From NCBI GenBank assembly GCA_013203195.1, contig JABMQM010000342.1, positions 1 to 6,014 of the forward strand: a stretch of DNA of 6,014 nucleotides, written 5' to 3'. A model generated the notes under the pieces. The model searched no databases and was not told where the DNA came from. It saw nothing but the letters and a program-made list of their open reading frames with translations. Positions 1 through 5,205 of this stretch are shown piece after piece (within the stretch, counting starts at the first letter, position 1; each line of letters begins with the position of its first letter). The DNA is from Desulfobacteraceae bacterium. GTDB taxonomy: Bacteria > Desulfobacterota > Desulfobacteria > Desulfobacterales > UBA11574. A program made the translations under genes and the position numbers.

Positions 1-1131
1 GGAAATGATCTGCTTTTGAAAGGCCTCATTCAGCAGGCCAAAATCGATGGTTTCGCCTGCAGTTGTTTTTTCAAACGCATCGGTGATGGATCTTTCCTCA
101 ATGTTGAGATTGAAGATGGCGCCGGCTTTGCGCGCACTTAACTGCCAGGCAGCAAATAGTTTTGCTGTATCAAGCCATGTGACAGGCACATCAAACCGGC
201 TGTAAAGATGATCCAGCGAAATTCCGTTGGCTTCAAAATCACGGCATATTTCAGGAAGTTTCCGTCCCCAGAGAATCTTTCGGCCCGTCCAGGGCTCGAG
301 AAATGAGAGACCGAAACCCTCGGTAATGCTAGTTGTAATCAGAAATTTGGAGGCGTAAACAAGTTCTGAAAATTCATGTGTTAAACCTGCATCAAAGACG
401 ACGTCCAGGTTTTTTTCCTGAACAAAGGCCTTCCAGCCCGCGTAGCTTTTAATGTCAATCGGGCTGTTGGGCGGAAGCGTAATCATCAAGGTTTCATTAT
501 TTTTGAAAAACAAAGAGAGCAAAATGGCTTCACCGATATTTTTTCTGCGGATAGCGCGGACAGGATACAGCACTTGCTTTTGGACAGAGGTCTCGGATGA
601 ATTGAACTTAAAAGGCTTGACAGCGTTGAAAATCTTATGCAGACCTTCTTTTTTTAAACCGGCTTGCAGCAGGATGTCGTAATCCCGGGAATTAATAACG
701 CCATAATGGCAGTCAGCCACATACTCATCGTCAGAAAAGTATGACTGCGGCCGCCCGTCTTCCGCAAAGTCATGGATCTGTAAAAATAGTTTAATATCCC
801 TGTGTTGCAGCTCTTTGAGAATTTTTAAGTAATTTTTGTTTTTAGCCAGGGTGGGATTGTGAACATGAACAAGATCGCAGCCGCTTTTCCATTTTAAGTT
901 GATCGCTTTGATAATGGAAGCGGCCACATCCTTAGGATCCAATGGCTTTTGGTCCAGCCGTTCGTAGCCGAGCTCCGGGATCTGGATAGTATCACAGGGA
1001 AGCGGCGTTTCCGGAGCAGCGCCCGTCAAAACAAGCATGTCGCATGTGTCAATAAGTGCTTCAACCTGTTGCTTTATAACTGTGGTGACGCCCCCGGTTT
1101 TGAGATGATAATGGATAAAGGCTATTTTCAT
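1..1131 (-). CDS. GT-B fold glycosyltransferase, family 4-like (C-terminus beyond window)
   Basis: Reading the minus strand from the ATG at 1131 gives 377 uninterrupted codons that run off the left edge, so the C-terminus is missing. The N-terminus MKIAFIHYHLKTGGVTTVI is the usual first strand and glycine loop of the GT-B acceptor domain, followed by DLVHVHNP at about residues 86-93. The C-terminal donor domain begins near LYPVRAIRRKNIGEAI (about 188-203), with the basic donor-phosphate contact region, and contains EGFGLSFLE (271-279), the E-x7-E nucleotide-sugar motif of retaining GT4/GT5-type enzymes. No signal peptide or membrane segment is seen, so it is probably cytosolic or peripherally membrane-bound. 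Its donor and acceptor cannot be told from the sequence. The ATG is chosen because the family N-terminus starts exactly there; the ribosome binding site is poor (GGGAT about 9 nt upstream). It has its own promoter at 1240-1268, which gives a leader of about 100 nt containing CACGAAA-type repeats. Confidence 0.9.
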   Translation of the reverse strand, partial: MKIAFIHYHLKTGGVTTVIKQQVEALIDTCDMLVLTGAAPETPLPCDTIQIPELGYERLDQKPLDPKDVAASIIKAINLKWKSGCDLVHVHNPTLAKNKNYLKILKELQHRDIKLFLQIHDFAEDGRPQSYFSDDEYVADCHYGVINSRDYDILLQAGLKKEGLHKIFNAVKPFKFNSSETSVQKQVLYPVRAIRRKNIGEAILLSLFFKNNETLMITLPPNSPIDIKSYAGWKAFVQEKNLDVVFDAGLTHEFSELVYASKFLITTSITEGFGLSFLEPWTGRKILWGRKLPEICRDFEANGISLDHLYSRFDVPVTWLDTAKLFAAWQLSARKAGAIFNLNIEERSITDAFEKTTAGETIDFGLLNEAFQKQIIS

Positions 1132-1181
1132 TTGATATGCATCCCACTTTGGAGAACCAGAACCAAAAAGAAAATTATTTA

Positions 1182-1213
1182 TCACGAAATCACGAAAATA
1201 CGAAAACACGAAA
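1182..1213. repeat. short tandem TCACGAAA-like repeat in glycosyltransferase leader
   Basis: Four imperfect units read TCACGAAA, TCACGAAAA, TACGAAAA and CACGAAA in succession. On the minus strand, which is the sense strand of the glycosyltransferase, this is a run of TTTCGTG-like units inside the predicted 5' leader. No complementary arm is visible nearby, so it does not form a hairpin by itself. It resembles in style, but not in exact sequence, the CACAAAG array at 5113-5137. It may be one arm of a dispersed non-coding repeat family; that is an inference. Confidence 0.6.
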
Positions 1214-1239
1214 TGAATGCGGCTTTATTGGATATATCA

Positions 1240-1268
1240 AGTATAGGATAAGCTGGAAAGGGTGTCAA
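1240..1268 (-). promoter_or_regulatory. sigma-70 promoter for the glycosyltransferase
   Basis: On the minus strand a perfect -35 box TTGACA (1268-1263) is followed by a 17-nt spacer and the -10 box TATACT (1245-1240, five of six consensus bases). Transcription would start near 1233, about 100 nt before the glycosyltransferase start codon. It lies 30 nt past the stop codon of the small secreted protein gene, so the two genes can be expressed independently although they point the same way. No terminator is visible between them. Confidence 0.65.
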
Positions 1269-1297
1269 AAAATAAATTTGGAGAGGAGCCTTAAATG

Positions 1298-1657
1298 TTA
1301 GGGTTTATCCACAACGCCTAGATAAAAAGTTCCATCAGGGGTTTTGATCAGCAAATATTTTCCCTCAACAATCTCAATGGTAAAGTCCTGGTAAGTCTTT
1401 CCATTCAAGGTAATGGCCGCGGTTTCGCCTTTTCGCACATAATCACCCCCATAAGCCCGAACCGTGCGGCGAACCAGGTCATCTTTATCGCGTGTTACTT
1501 TCACGCCTCTCTGCTTTAGCGCTTTTTCTCGGGTAGCCTGGCAAAGTTCAAAGTTGATGTTATTCGCATACCCGTTAGAATAGTCAAAATCGAGTGCTTG
1601 CGCAGCAACCGGCAGTACAAGAAGAAAACAAACAATTATTTTTACCAAAGCTTTCAT
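1298..1657 (-). CDS. small secreted or periplasmic protein of unknown function
   Basis: A 119-residue protein that I do not recognise. It starts with a clear signal peptide: K3 and K6, a hydrophobic core at about residues 7-18 (IIVCFLLVLPVA), and an AQA cleavage site after residue 21, leaving a mature protein of about 98 residues beginning LDFDYS. The Cys in the core is not followed by a lipobox arrangement, so a lipoprotein is unlikely. The mature part has a charged helical middle (about 41-65) and then alternating short beta-like stretches (AAITLNGKTYQDFTIEIV, KYLLIKTPDGTFYLGVV) suggesting a small beta-rich domain. There is one Cys (residue 39), hence no intramolecular disulphide. The ATG at 1657 is supported by the signal peptide; no good Shine-Dalgarno is present. 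A weak promoter-like TTGCCA/CATAAC pair lies about 60-90 nt upstream. It is separated from the ATPase gene by 277 nt containing a hairpin, so it is probably monocistronic. Confidence 0.75.
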   Translation of the reverse strand: MKALVKIIVCFLLVLPVAAQALDFDYSNGYANNINFELCQATREKALKQRGVKVTRDKDDLVRRTVRAYGGDYVRKGETAAITLNGKTYQDFTIEIVEGKYLLIKTPDGTFYLGVVDKP

Positions 1658-1777
1658 TTTTTTGATTTTGGCCTGTCTCGTTTTCGGGGCTCGTGCGTGT
1701 TAGTTCCTTAGTTATGAATTTTGTGCATTTTATGGCAAAAAATCTTTTAAATGAGCCGCAATACTTCGAAGGCCAAA

Positions 1778-1866
1778 GTTTGCCCGTGTGCCGGTTTGCC
1801 CGTTTTTGTCGGATGAAGTCGTTACGGGCTCGACGGGCTAACGGGCGAACCGGCTTAACCCGTTCC
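1778..1866. repeat. GC-rich imperfect inverted repeat, REP-like hairpin
   Basis: In an AT-rich spacer there is a block of CCCGT/ACGGG motifs. The arm at 1790-1804 (GCCGGTTTGCCCGTT) pairs with 1840-1854 (AACGGGCGAACCGGC) at 14 of 15 positions, the remaining one being a T-G wobble; the loop is 35 nt. The left side also has a 10-bp direct repeat GTTTGCCCGT (1778-1787 and 1794-1803), and the right side three ACGGGC units (1824, 1833, 1841). There is no T-run after either arm, so it is not a canonical terminator, but it could serve as a 3'-end stabiliser or stop for the fusA-ATPase transcript. The structure is that of a bacterial REP-type dispersed repeat; copy number elsewhere is unknown. Confidence 0.65.
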
Positions 1867-1934
1867 AATAAGGCTTGATATTTATTATATTTTTGAAATC
1901 GTTTAAATCCTAATTTGGTTCCGATTTATCCGCT

Positions 1935-2627
1935 TTAGGTAATAAGCATTGTCCTAGGATCTAAAAGCAATTTCGGATGGTCTGAATTAGCTGATTCTCC
2001 CATTAAAACTTTCAAATGAATCTCTTTTCCTTCGGGTTCTAATTGAATAGCAACATCAAACAGATCCGCAATGTTTTGCAGCTGAACCGGCATATCATCC
2101 GGACCCGGTTTTTCATGACGGTGGGTCTTAATGGTAAACCAGGTGTGCAGGGATTGATTTTTTGCAAAGGTTTTTAAATTCGAAAGGGATTCTTTTTGGG
2201 ATTGATCAATGGGAAGACCGTCAATAAAGACCGCATCTGGCGAAAAAATATTTTGCTCTTTAAGATCGGTCAGTCTCTCTTCCAGTTTAGGTACACTAAA
2301 ACTATCGACTTTAAAGGTCATGATAAATCTGTGAGGTAATATGGATTCCCAAAGCTCGCTCGATGTTTTCGCATCGTGGGGTTTAGTTAAATGATAGAAA
2401 ACCTCTTTATACCACAGGTTTACTTTGTTGACCGGATCGTTAAGGCTGATATGGAGGATTTTTTTGCCGCGCAGTAGTGAGTTCAGCGCCAGTTGCACTA
2501 AAAGGGCGGTTTTGCCGACGCCAGCTCTTGCAAGCACGGCACCGAAACCACCTTTTGGAAGGATGTCTTCGTTTTTTTGGGCTAAAATCCTCAAAGGATT
2601 TTGGAGAATGAGCTCATCACTAAGCAT
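1935..2627 (-). CDS. uncharacterised RecA-fold P-loop ATPase
   Basis: This 230-residue soluble protein has a Walker A motif ARAGVGKT (residues 33-40) followed by ALLVQLALNSLLRGKKILHISL, an arrangement close to the RecA/DnaB/KaiC class, and a Walker B strand AVFID ending at D136. A later strand WFTIKTHR (163-170) and IADLFDVAIQLEPEG (186-200) match the last core strands of that fold. No zinc finger, helicase extension, DNA-binding or membrane segment is visible, so it looks like a single-domain ATPase; its partner is unknown. I start it at the ATG at 2627 because AAGGGAG lies 6-7 nt upstream, whereas the in-frame ATG at 2672 (15 residues earlier) has no ribosome binding site. With this start it lies 57 nt after the fusA stop, with no terminator or promoter evident between them, so it is probably co-transcribed with EF-G. 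Confidence 0.8.
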   Translation of the reverse strand: MLSDELILQNPLRILAQKNEDILPKGGFGAVLARAGVGKTALLVQLALNSLLRGKKILHISLNDPVNKVNLWYKEVFYHLTKPHDAKTSSELWESILPHRFIMTFKVDSFSVPKLEERLTDLKEQNIFSPDAVFIDGLPIDQSQKESLSNLKTFAKNQSLHTWFTIKTHRHEKPGPDDMPVQLQNIADLFDVAIQLEPEGKEIHLKVLMGESANSDHPKLLLDPRTMLIT

Positions 2628-2633
2628 GGTTAG

Positions 2634-2640
2634 CTCCCTT
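2634..2640 (-). promoter_or_regulatory. Shine-Dalgarno site deciding the ATPase start
   Basis: On the minus strand AAGGGAG sits 6 nt before the ATG at 2627. It is the strongest ribosome binding site in the window, and it favours the shorter 230-residue protein over a 245-residue form starting at 2672, which has only AT-rich sequence in front of it. Confidence 0.75.
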
Positions 2641-2684
2641 TCTTTAAGCCCCGCCATAAACGGGACGTTCATATAATTGTAAAA

Positions 2685-4742
2685 CTATTTTTGCAAATTT
2701 TCTGCTATGGCTTGCGGCAGCTTTTTGTAGTTGCTGAACTCCATGGTAAACTGCGCTTTGCCCTGGGTTGCTGATCGTAAAACTGTTGAAAATCCGAACA
2801 TCTCTGCCAGAGGGACTTTGGCTTCGACGACACACTGGGGGCCTTCTTCCTGTGAGCCGACAATAATTCCGCGACGCTGGTTCAATAGTCCCATGGCAGC
2901 CCCTAAAAATTCGGTTGGTGTCTCAACAGCGACCTTCATAATCGGTTCAAGAATGACCGGTTTGGCTTTTTTATAACTCTCAAGAAAAGCTCCCCGGGCT
3001 GCGGCCTGAAATGCCATCTCAGATGAATCAACGGCATGTGAGGCACCGTCGTTAAGAACCACCTTGATGCCGGTAATGGGAAATTCCATTTTGGGCCCTT
3101 TGGCCATACAACTTTTGAAACCCTTTTCACAAGCGGCAATGAACTGGGTCGGTATCCTGCCGCCGACAACCTTGTTCTCAAAAACAAAATCGGTATTGGC
3201 AACCGGTTCCATGTAGCCGGCCACCCGGCCGAACTGACCGGCGCCGCCGGTTTGCTTCTTATGGATATAATTGAACTCAGATCTGCAAGTTATAGCTTCC
3301 CGGTAAGCAACACGAGGTTTGCCGGTTGTTACTTCAGCATGGTATTCACGGTGCATCCGTTCTACATAAATTTCAAGATGCAATTCACCCATGCCTTCGA
3401 TAATCGTTTCAAGGGTCTCGTCGTCGACATAGGTCTTGAAGGTGGGGTCTTCCTTGCTGAAACGGCCGAGGGCTTTGGACATATTAAGCTGAGATTTGTT
3501 ATCTTTGGGTGTAATGGCAAGGGAGATGACCGGTTCAGGCACAAACATGGATGTCATGGAAAGGTTGATGCCGCGGGAGACAAAAGTATCGCCTGAAGAG
3601 CATTCGATACCGAACAGAGCACCGATATATCCCGCCGGAATAGTTTCGATATCTTCCATCTGGTCGGCGTGCATGCGGGCCAGTCTGCCAACCCGGATTT
3701 TTTTTCTATTGCGAACATTAATAATCGTATCGCCCTTACAAAGGGAGCCTTGATATACCCTAAGATAAGTAAGTTGGCCGTACTGACCGTCTTCTAACTT
3801 AAAGGCAAGGGCAACAAGAGGAGCATCAGGGTCACTGGATAATACGACAGTTCTTTCCCCATTATCGATTTCGATAGCTTCGTTTTGCACATCAGAGGGG
3901 CAGGGTATCAGATTTACAACAGCATCAAGCAGCGGCTGAATGCCTTTGTTTTTATAGGCTGATCCCATAAAAACCGGTATCATCTCACGCGCCAGCGTTC
4001 CTTTGCGAACGGCAGCAATAATCATATCTTCAGAAATTTCCTGTTCTTCAAGGATAGCTTCTGTCAGCTCATCCGAAAACATGGAAGCTGCATCAATCAG
4101 TTCTTCACGGCGCCTTTCGGCTTCAACCAATAAATGATCGGGTATTTCCTCTGTGCGGACGAATTCTCCATAGTCGCCGTCAAAGTAAAGCGCTTTCATG
4201 GTTACAAGGTCGACGACGCCTTTAAAATCGACTTCAAGCCCTATGGGCATCTGCATAGCCACGGCGTTGTGCCCCAATTTTTCTTTGATCTGGTCGGTAA
4301 TTCGAAATGGGTTTGCTCCGCTCCGATCGCATTTGTTGACAAAAGCTACAAAGGGAATTTTGTATCTTCTCATCTGCTGGTCAACAGTAATAGATTGGGA
4401 CTGAACACCGCCGACAGCGCATAAAACAAGGATGGCCCCGTCAAGTACCCGCAAAGATCTTTCAACCTCTATGGTAAAATCGACATGACCGGGAGTGTCG
4501 ATAATATTGATTTCGTGCTCCAGCCATTCGCAATAGGTAGCCGCTGAAGCAATAGTGATACCGCGCTCTTTTTCAAGTTCCATGGAATCCATGGTGGCGC
4601 CGACACCATCTTTTCCCTTAACATCATGGATGGTATGGATGCGCTTGGTGAAAAACAGTATTCTTTCGGTAAGCGTTGTTTTGCCCGAGTCAATATGGGC
4701 GCTTATTCCAATGTTTCTGACTTTCTGTGTGTATTTTTGCAT
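2685..4742 (-). CDS. fusA: translation elongation factor G, mitochondrial EF-G1-like (spd type)
   Basis: This 685-residue protein is a full-length EF-G, the ribosomal translocase GTPase that moves tRNA and mRNA after peptide-bond formation. G motifs in order are AHIDSGKT (15-22), RGITI (60-64), DTPGH (82-86), NKCD (136-139) and GSA (260-262). Domain II follows (about 305-400), then domain III with EGMGELHLE (449-457), domain IV with HKKQTGGAGQFGRV (494-507) and GASHAVDSSEMAF (566-578, including the tip-region His), and domain V from about 600. AHIDSGKTTLTERIL and KGKDGVGATMDSMELEKERG are the pattern of mitochondrial EF-G1 and its bacterial spd-type relatives, not the canonical AHIDAGKTTTTERIL form. 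It is outside a str operon: no rpsL, rpsG or tuf adjoins it. The ATG at 4742 is fixed by a stop codon three codons upstream (ATT ATT intervene); its Shine-Dalgarno is weak. A promoter lies at 4779-4808. All essential motifs are intact, so it should be active. Confidence 0.97.
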   Translation of the reverse strand: MQKYTQKVRNIGISAHIDSGKTTLTERILFFTKRIHTIHDVKGKDGVGATMDSMELEKERGITIASAATYCEWLEHEINIIDTPGHVDFTIEVERSLRVLDGAILVLCAVGGVQSQSITVDQQMRRYKIPFVAFVNKCDRSGANPFRITDQIKEKLGHNAVAMQMPIGLEVDFKGVVDLVTMKALYFDGDYGEFVRTEEIPDHLLVEAERRREELIDAASMFSDELTEAILEEQEISEDMIIAAVRKGTLAREMIPVFMGSAYKNKGIQPLLDAVVNLIPCPSDVQNEAIEIDNGERTVVLSSDPDAPLVALAFKLEDGQYGQLTYLRVYQGSLCKGDTIINVRNRKKIRVGRLARMHADQMEDIETIPAGYIGALFGIECSSGDTFVSRGINLSMTSMFVPEPVISLAITPKDNKSQLNMSKALGRFSKEDPTFKTYVDDETLETIIEGMGELHLEIYVERMHREYHAEVTTGKPRVAYREAITCRSEFNYIHKKQTGGAGQFGRVAGYMEPVANTDFVFENKVVGGRIPTQFIAACEKGFKSCMAKGPKMEFPITGIKVVLNDGASHAVDSSEMAFQAAARGAFLESYKKAKPVILEPIMKVAVETPTEFLGAAMGLLNQRRGIIVGSQEEGPQCVVEAKVPLAEMFGFSTVLRSATQGKAQFTMEFSNYKKLPQAIAENLQK

Positions 4743-4778
4743 AATAATTCAGGCGTTGGTTCTATTGAGATCTCTTTG

Positions 4779-4808
4779 ATTATAGTTGAACTGAATGACT
4801 TAGTTCAA
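4779..4808 (-). promoter_or_regulatory. putative fusA promoter
   Basis: On the minus strand a perfect -10 box TATAAT (4784-4779) lies 18 nt downstream of TTGAAC (4808-4803), a four-of-six -35 box. Transcription would begin near 4772, giving a leader of about 30 nt. It lies between the upstream terminator hairpin (4810-4848) and the fusA start codon, so fusA can be transcribed independently of anything further upstream. Confidence 0.6.
4786..4808. promoter_or_regulatory. perfect inverted repeat overlapping the fusA promoter (possible operator)
   Basis: TTGAACT (4786-4792) and AGTTCAA (4802-4808) form a perfect 7-bp inverted repeat with a 9-bp centre. The half-sites are 16 bp apart centre to centre, about one and a half helical turns. 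The repeat covers the -35 box and the whole spacer and ends one base from the -10 box. This is where a repressor dimer would block RNA polymerase. No T-run follows on the sense strand, so it is not a terminator. Binding by a regulator is an inference. Confidence 0.45.
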
Positions 4809-4809
4809 T

Positions 4810-4848
4810 AAAAAAATCCTCATTTGGAAAAATATCAGCCAGATGAGG
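4810..4848 (-). terminator. rho-independent terminator (minus strand) upstream of fusA
   Basis: CCTCATTTGG (4818-4827) and CCAGATGAGG (4839-4848) pair at 9 of 10 positions plus one wobble around an 11-nt loop. Reading the minus strand, the stem is followed by A and then seven Ts. Reading the plus strand it is followed only by GGTTTT, so it is weaker that way. No minus-strand protein gene precedes it. It must therefore end a short untranslated RNA, stop antisense transcription, or attenuate a longer fusA transcript. Confidence 0.75.
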
Positions 4849-4883
4849 GGTTTTATATTCACCGATATACAAACAAGCCACTA

Positions 4884-4911
4884 AAAATAATTGTTAAAAT
4901 AAATTTGTCAA
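4884..4911 (-). promoter_or_regulatory. candidate minus-strand promoter upstream of the terminator
   Basis: A perfect -35 TTGACA (4911-4906) and a 16-nt spacer lead to TATTTT (4889-4884, four of six). A transcript would start near 4877 and meet the terminator at 4848-4810 after about 65 nt. The region is AT-rich, so a chance match to the -10 box is possible; the perfect -35 box and the terminator in the right place support it. Confidence 0.4.
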
Positions 4912-4932
4912 GAAAAGCGGTCGAGATTTAAT
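4905..4932 (+). promoter_or_regulatory. candidate plus-strand promoter, upstream of azlC
   Basis: TTGTCA (4905-4910, five of six) and TTTAAT (4927-4932, five of six) are 16 nt apart. A transcript would start near 4939 and meet the strong terminator ending at 5065. Its -35 box overlaps the -35 box of the minus-strand candidate at 4906-4911, so the two form a back-to-back divergent pair. I found no better promoter between the terminator and azlC. Confidence 0.45.
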
Positions 4933-4938
4933 TGATCG

Positions 4939-5065
4939 ACGATAACATCAGAATGCTTATTTGAGGGTTGCAGGGCTATTACATTTGTTGTATCGTTGCT
5001 TTGATTCGCTGGTATGGGGGTGATTGCTTTTAGCTTGCAGTAATCCTGAACCAGCGATTTTTTTT
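4939..5065 (+). ncRNA. candidate small RNA or attenuated azlC leader
   Basis: This interval runs from the predicted start of the plus-strand promoter to the T-run of a strong terminator, about 127 nt. It has no credible reading frame: only a 3-codon frame at 4953, and a 9-codon frame at 5014 inside the terminator loop, neither with a ribosome binding site. It is not a tRNA, SRP RNA, tmRNA or T-box that I can recognise. GGTTGCAGG (4966-4974) can pair with CCTGAACC (5045-5052) with one bulged G, competing with the top of the terminator stem; this would fit an attenuator. Expression is untested. Confidence 0.35.
5006..5065 (+). terminator. rho-independent terminator (plus strand)
   Basis: TCGCTGGT (5006-5013) and ACCAGCGA (5050-5057) form a perfect 8-bp stem followed at once by eight Ts (5058-5065). 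The 36-nt loop can form an inner helix, GATT...AATC plus GC/GC around a small internal loop (5022-5027 with 5038-5045). It lies 140 nt before azlC, with no coding gene upstream on this strand. Confidence 0.75.
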
Positions 5066-5112
5066 ATTTCGTAAAACCATGATTTGGAAAAGCCGGAACT
5101 AAAAACATATTT

Positions 5113-5181
5113 GCCACAAAGGCACAAAGACACAAAGGATATATTTATTATTTTCTCTTGGAGTCTTGGTGTCTTAGTGGC
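5113..5181. repeat. imperfect 25-bp inverted repeat of CACAAAG units
   Basis: The left arm (5113-5137) is an array of CACAAAG, GCACAAAG and ACACAAAG units. The right arm (5157-5181) is its degenerate complement, with CTTGGAGTCTTGG and GTCTTAGTGGC. Twenty of 25 positions match, with a 19-nt AT-rich loop. There is no T-run after it, so it is not a standard terminator. It ends 24 nt before the azlC start codon and would form a hairpin in the azlC leader. Its form suggests a dispersed non-coding repeat or MITE-like element; no target-site duplication is evident. Confidence 0.65.
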
Positions 5182-5205
5182 GATGAATGAAAGTTTTGTA
5201 AACTT

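Noticed and set aside
949..1251. Plus-strand frame opposite the glycosyltransferase N-terminus
   Set aside because: Antisense to a well-supported gene with family motifs, and it extends into the repeat and promoter region; no ribosome binding site or recognisable protein.
1778..1866. Possible CRISPR-like array from the iterated GCCCGT/ACGGGC units
   Set aside because: The units are 6-10 bp with irregular spacing of a few bases, and they pair as one hairpin. There are no 20-40-bp repeats with unique spacers.
1584..1868. A 94-codon minus-strand frame overlapping the secreted protein's start
   Set aside because: It reads through the GC-rich hairpin, is out of frame with the signal peptide gene, and its Arg/Lys-rich sequence is what the ACGGGC repeats would give. 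The signal peptide gene is the real one.
4786..4808. The TTGAACT/AGTTCAA repeat as a second terminator
   Set aside because: It lacks a T-run on either strand, is only 7 bp of AT-rich stem and lies within promoter elements.
4939..5065. Known structured RNA (tRNA, SRP RNA, 6S, T-box or leucine leader peptide)
   Set aside because: No cloverleaf, SRP tetraloop domain or T-box sequence is visible, and the tiny frames contain no run of branched-chain codons. Only the generic terminator is clear.
5111..5145. Possible azlC promoter with TATATT at 5140-5145 as -10
   Set aside because: At the required spacing upstream there is only CAAAGG, with no resemblance to a -35 box, and the stretch is part of the repeat.
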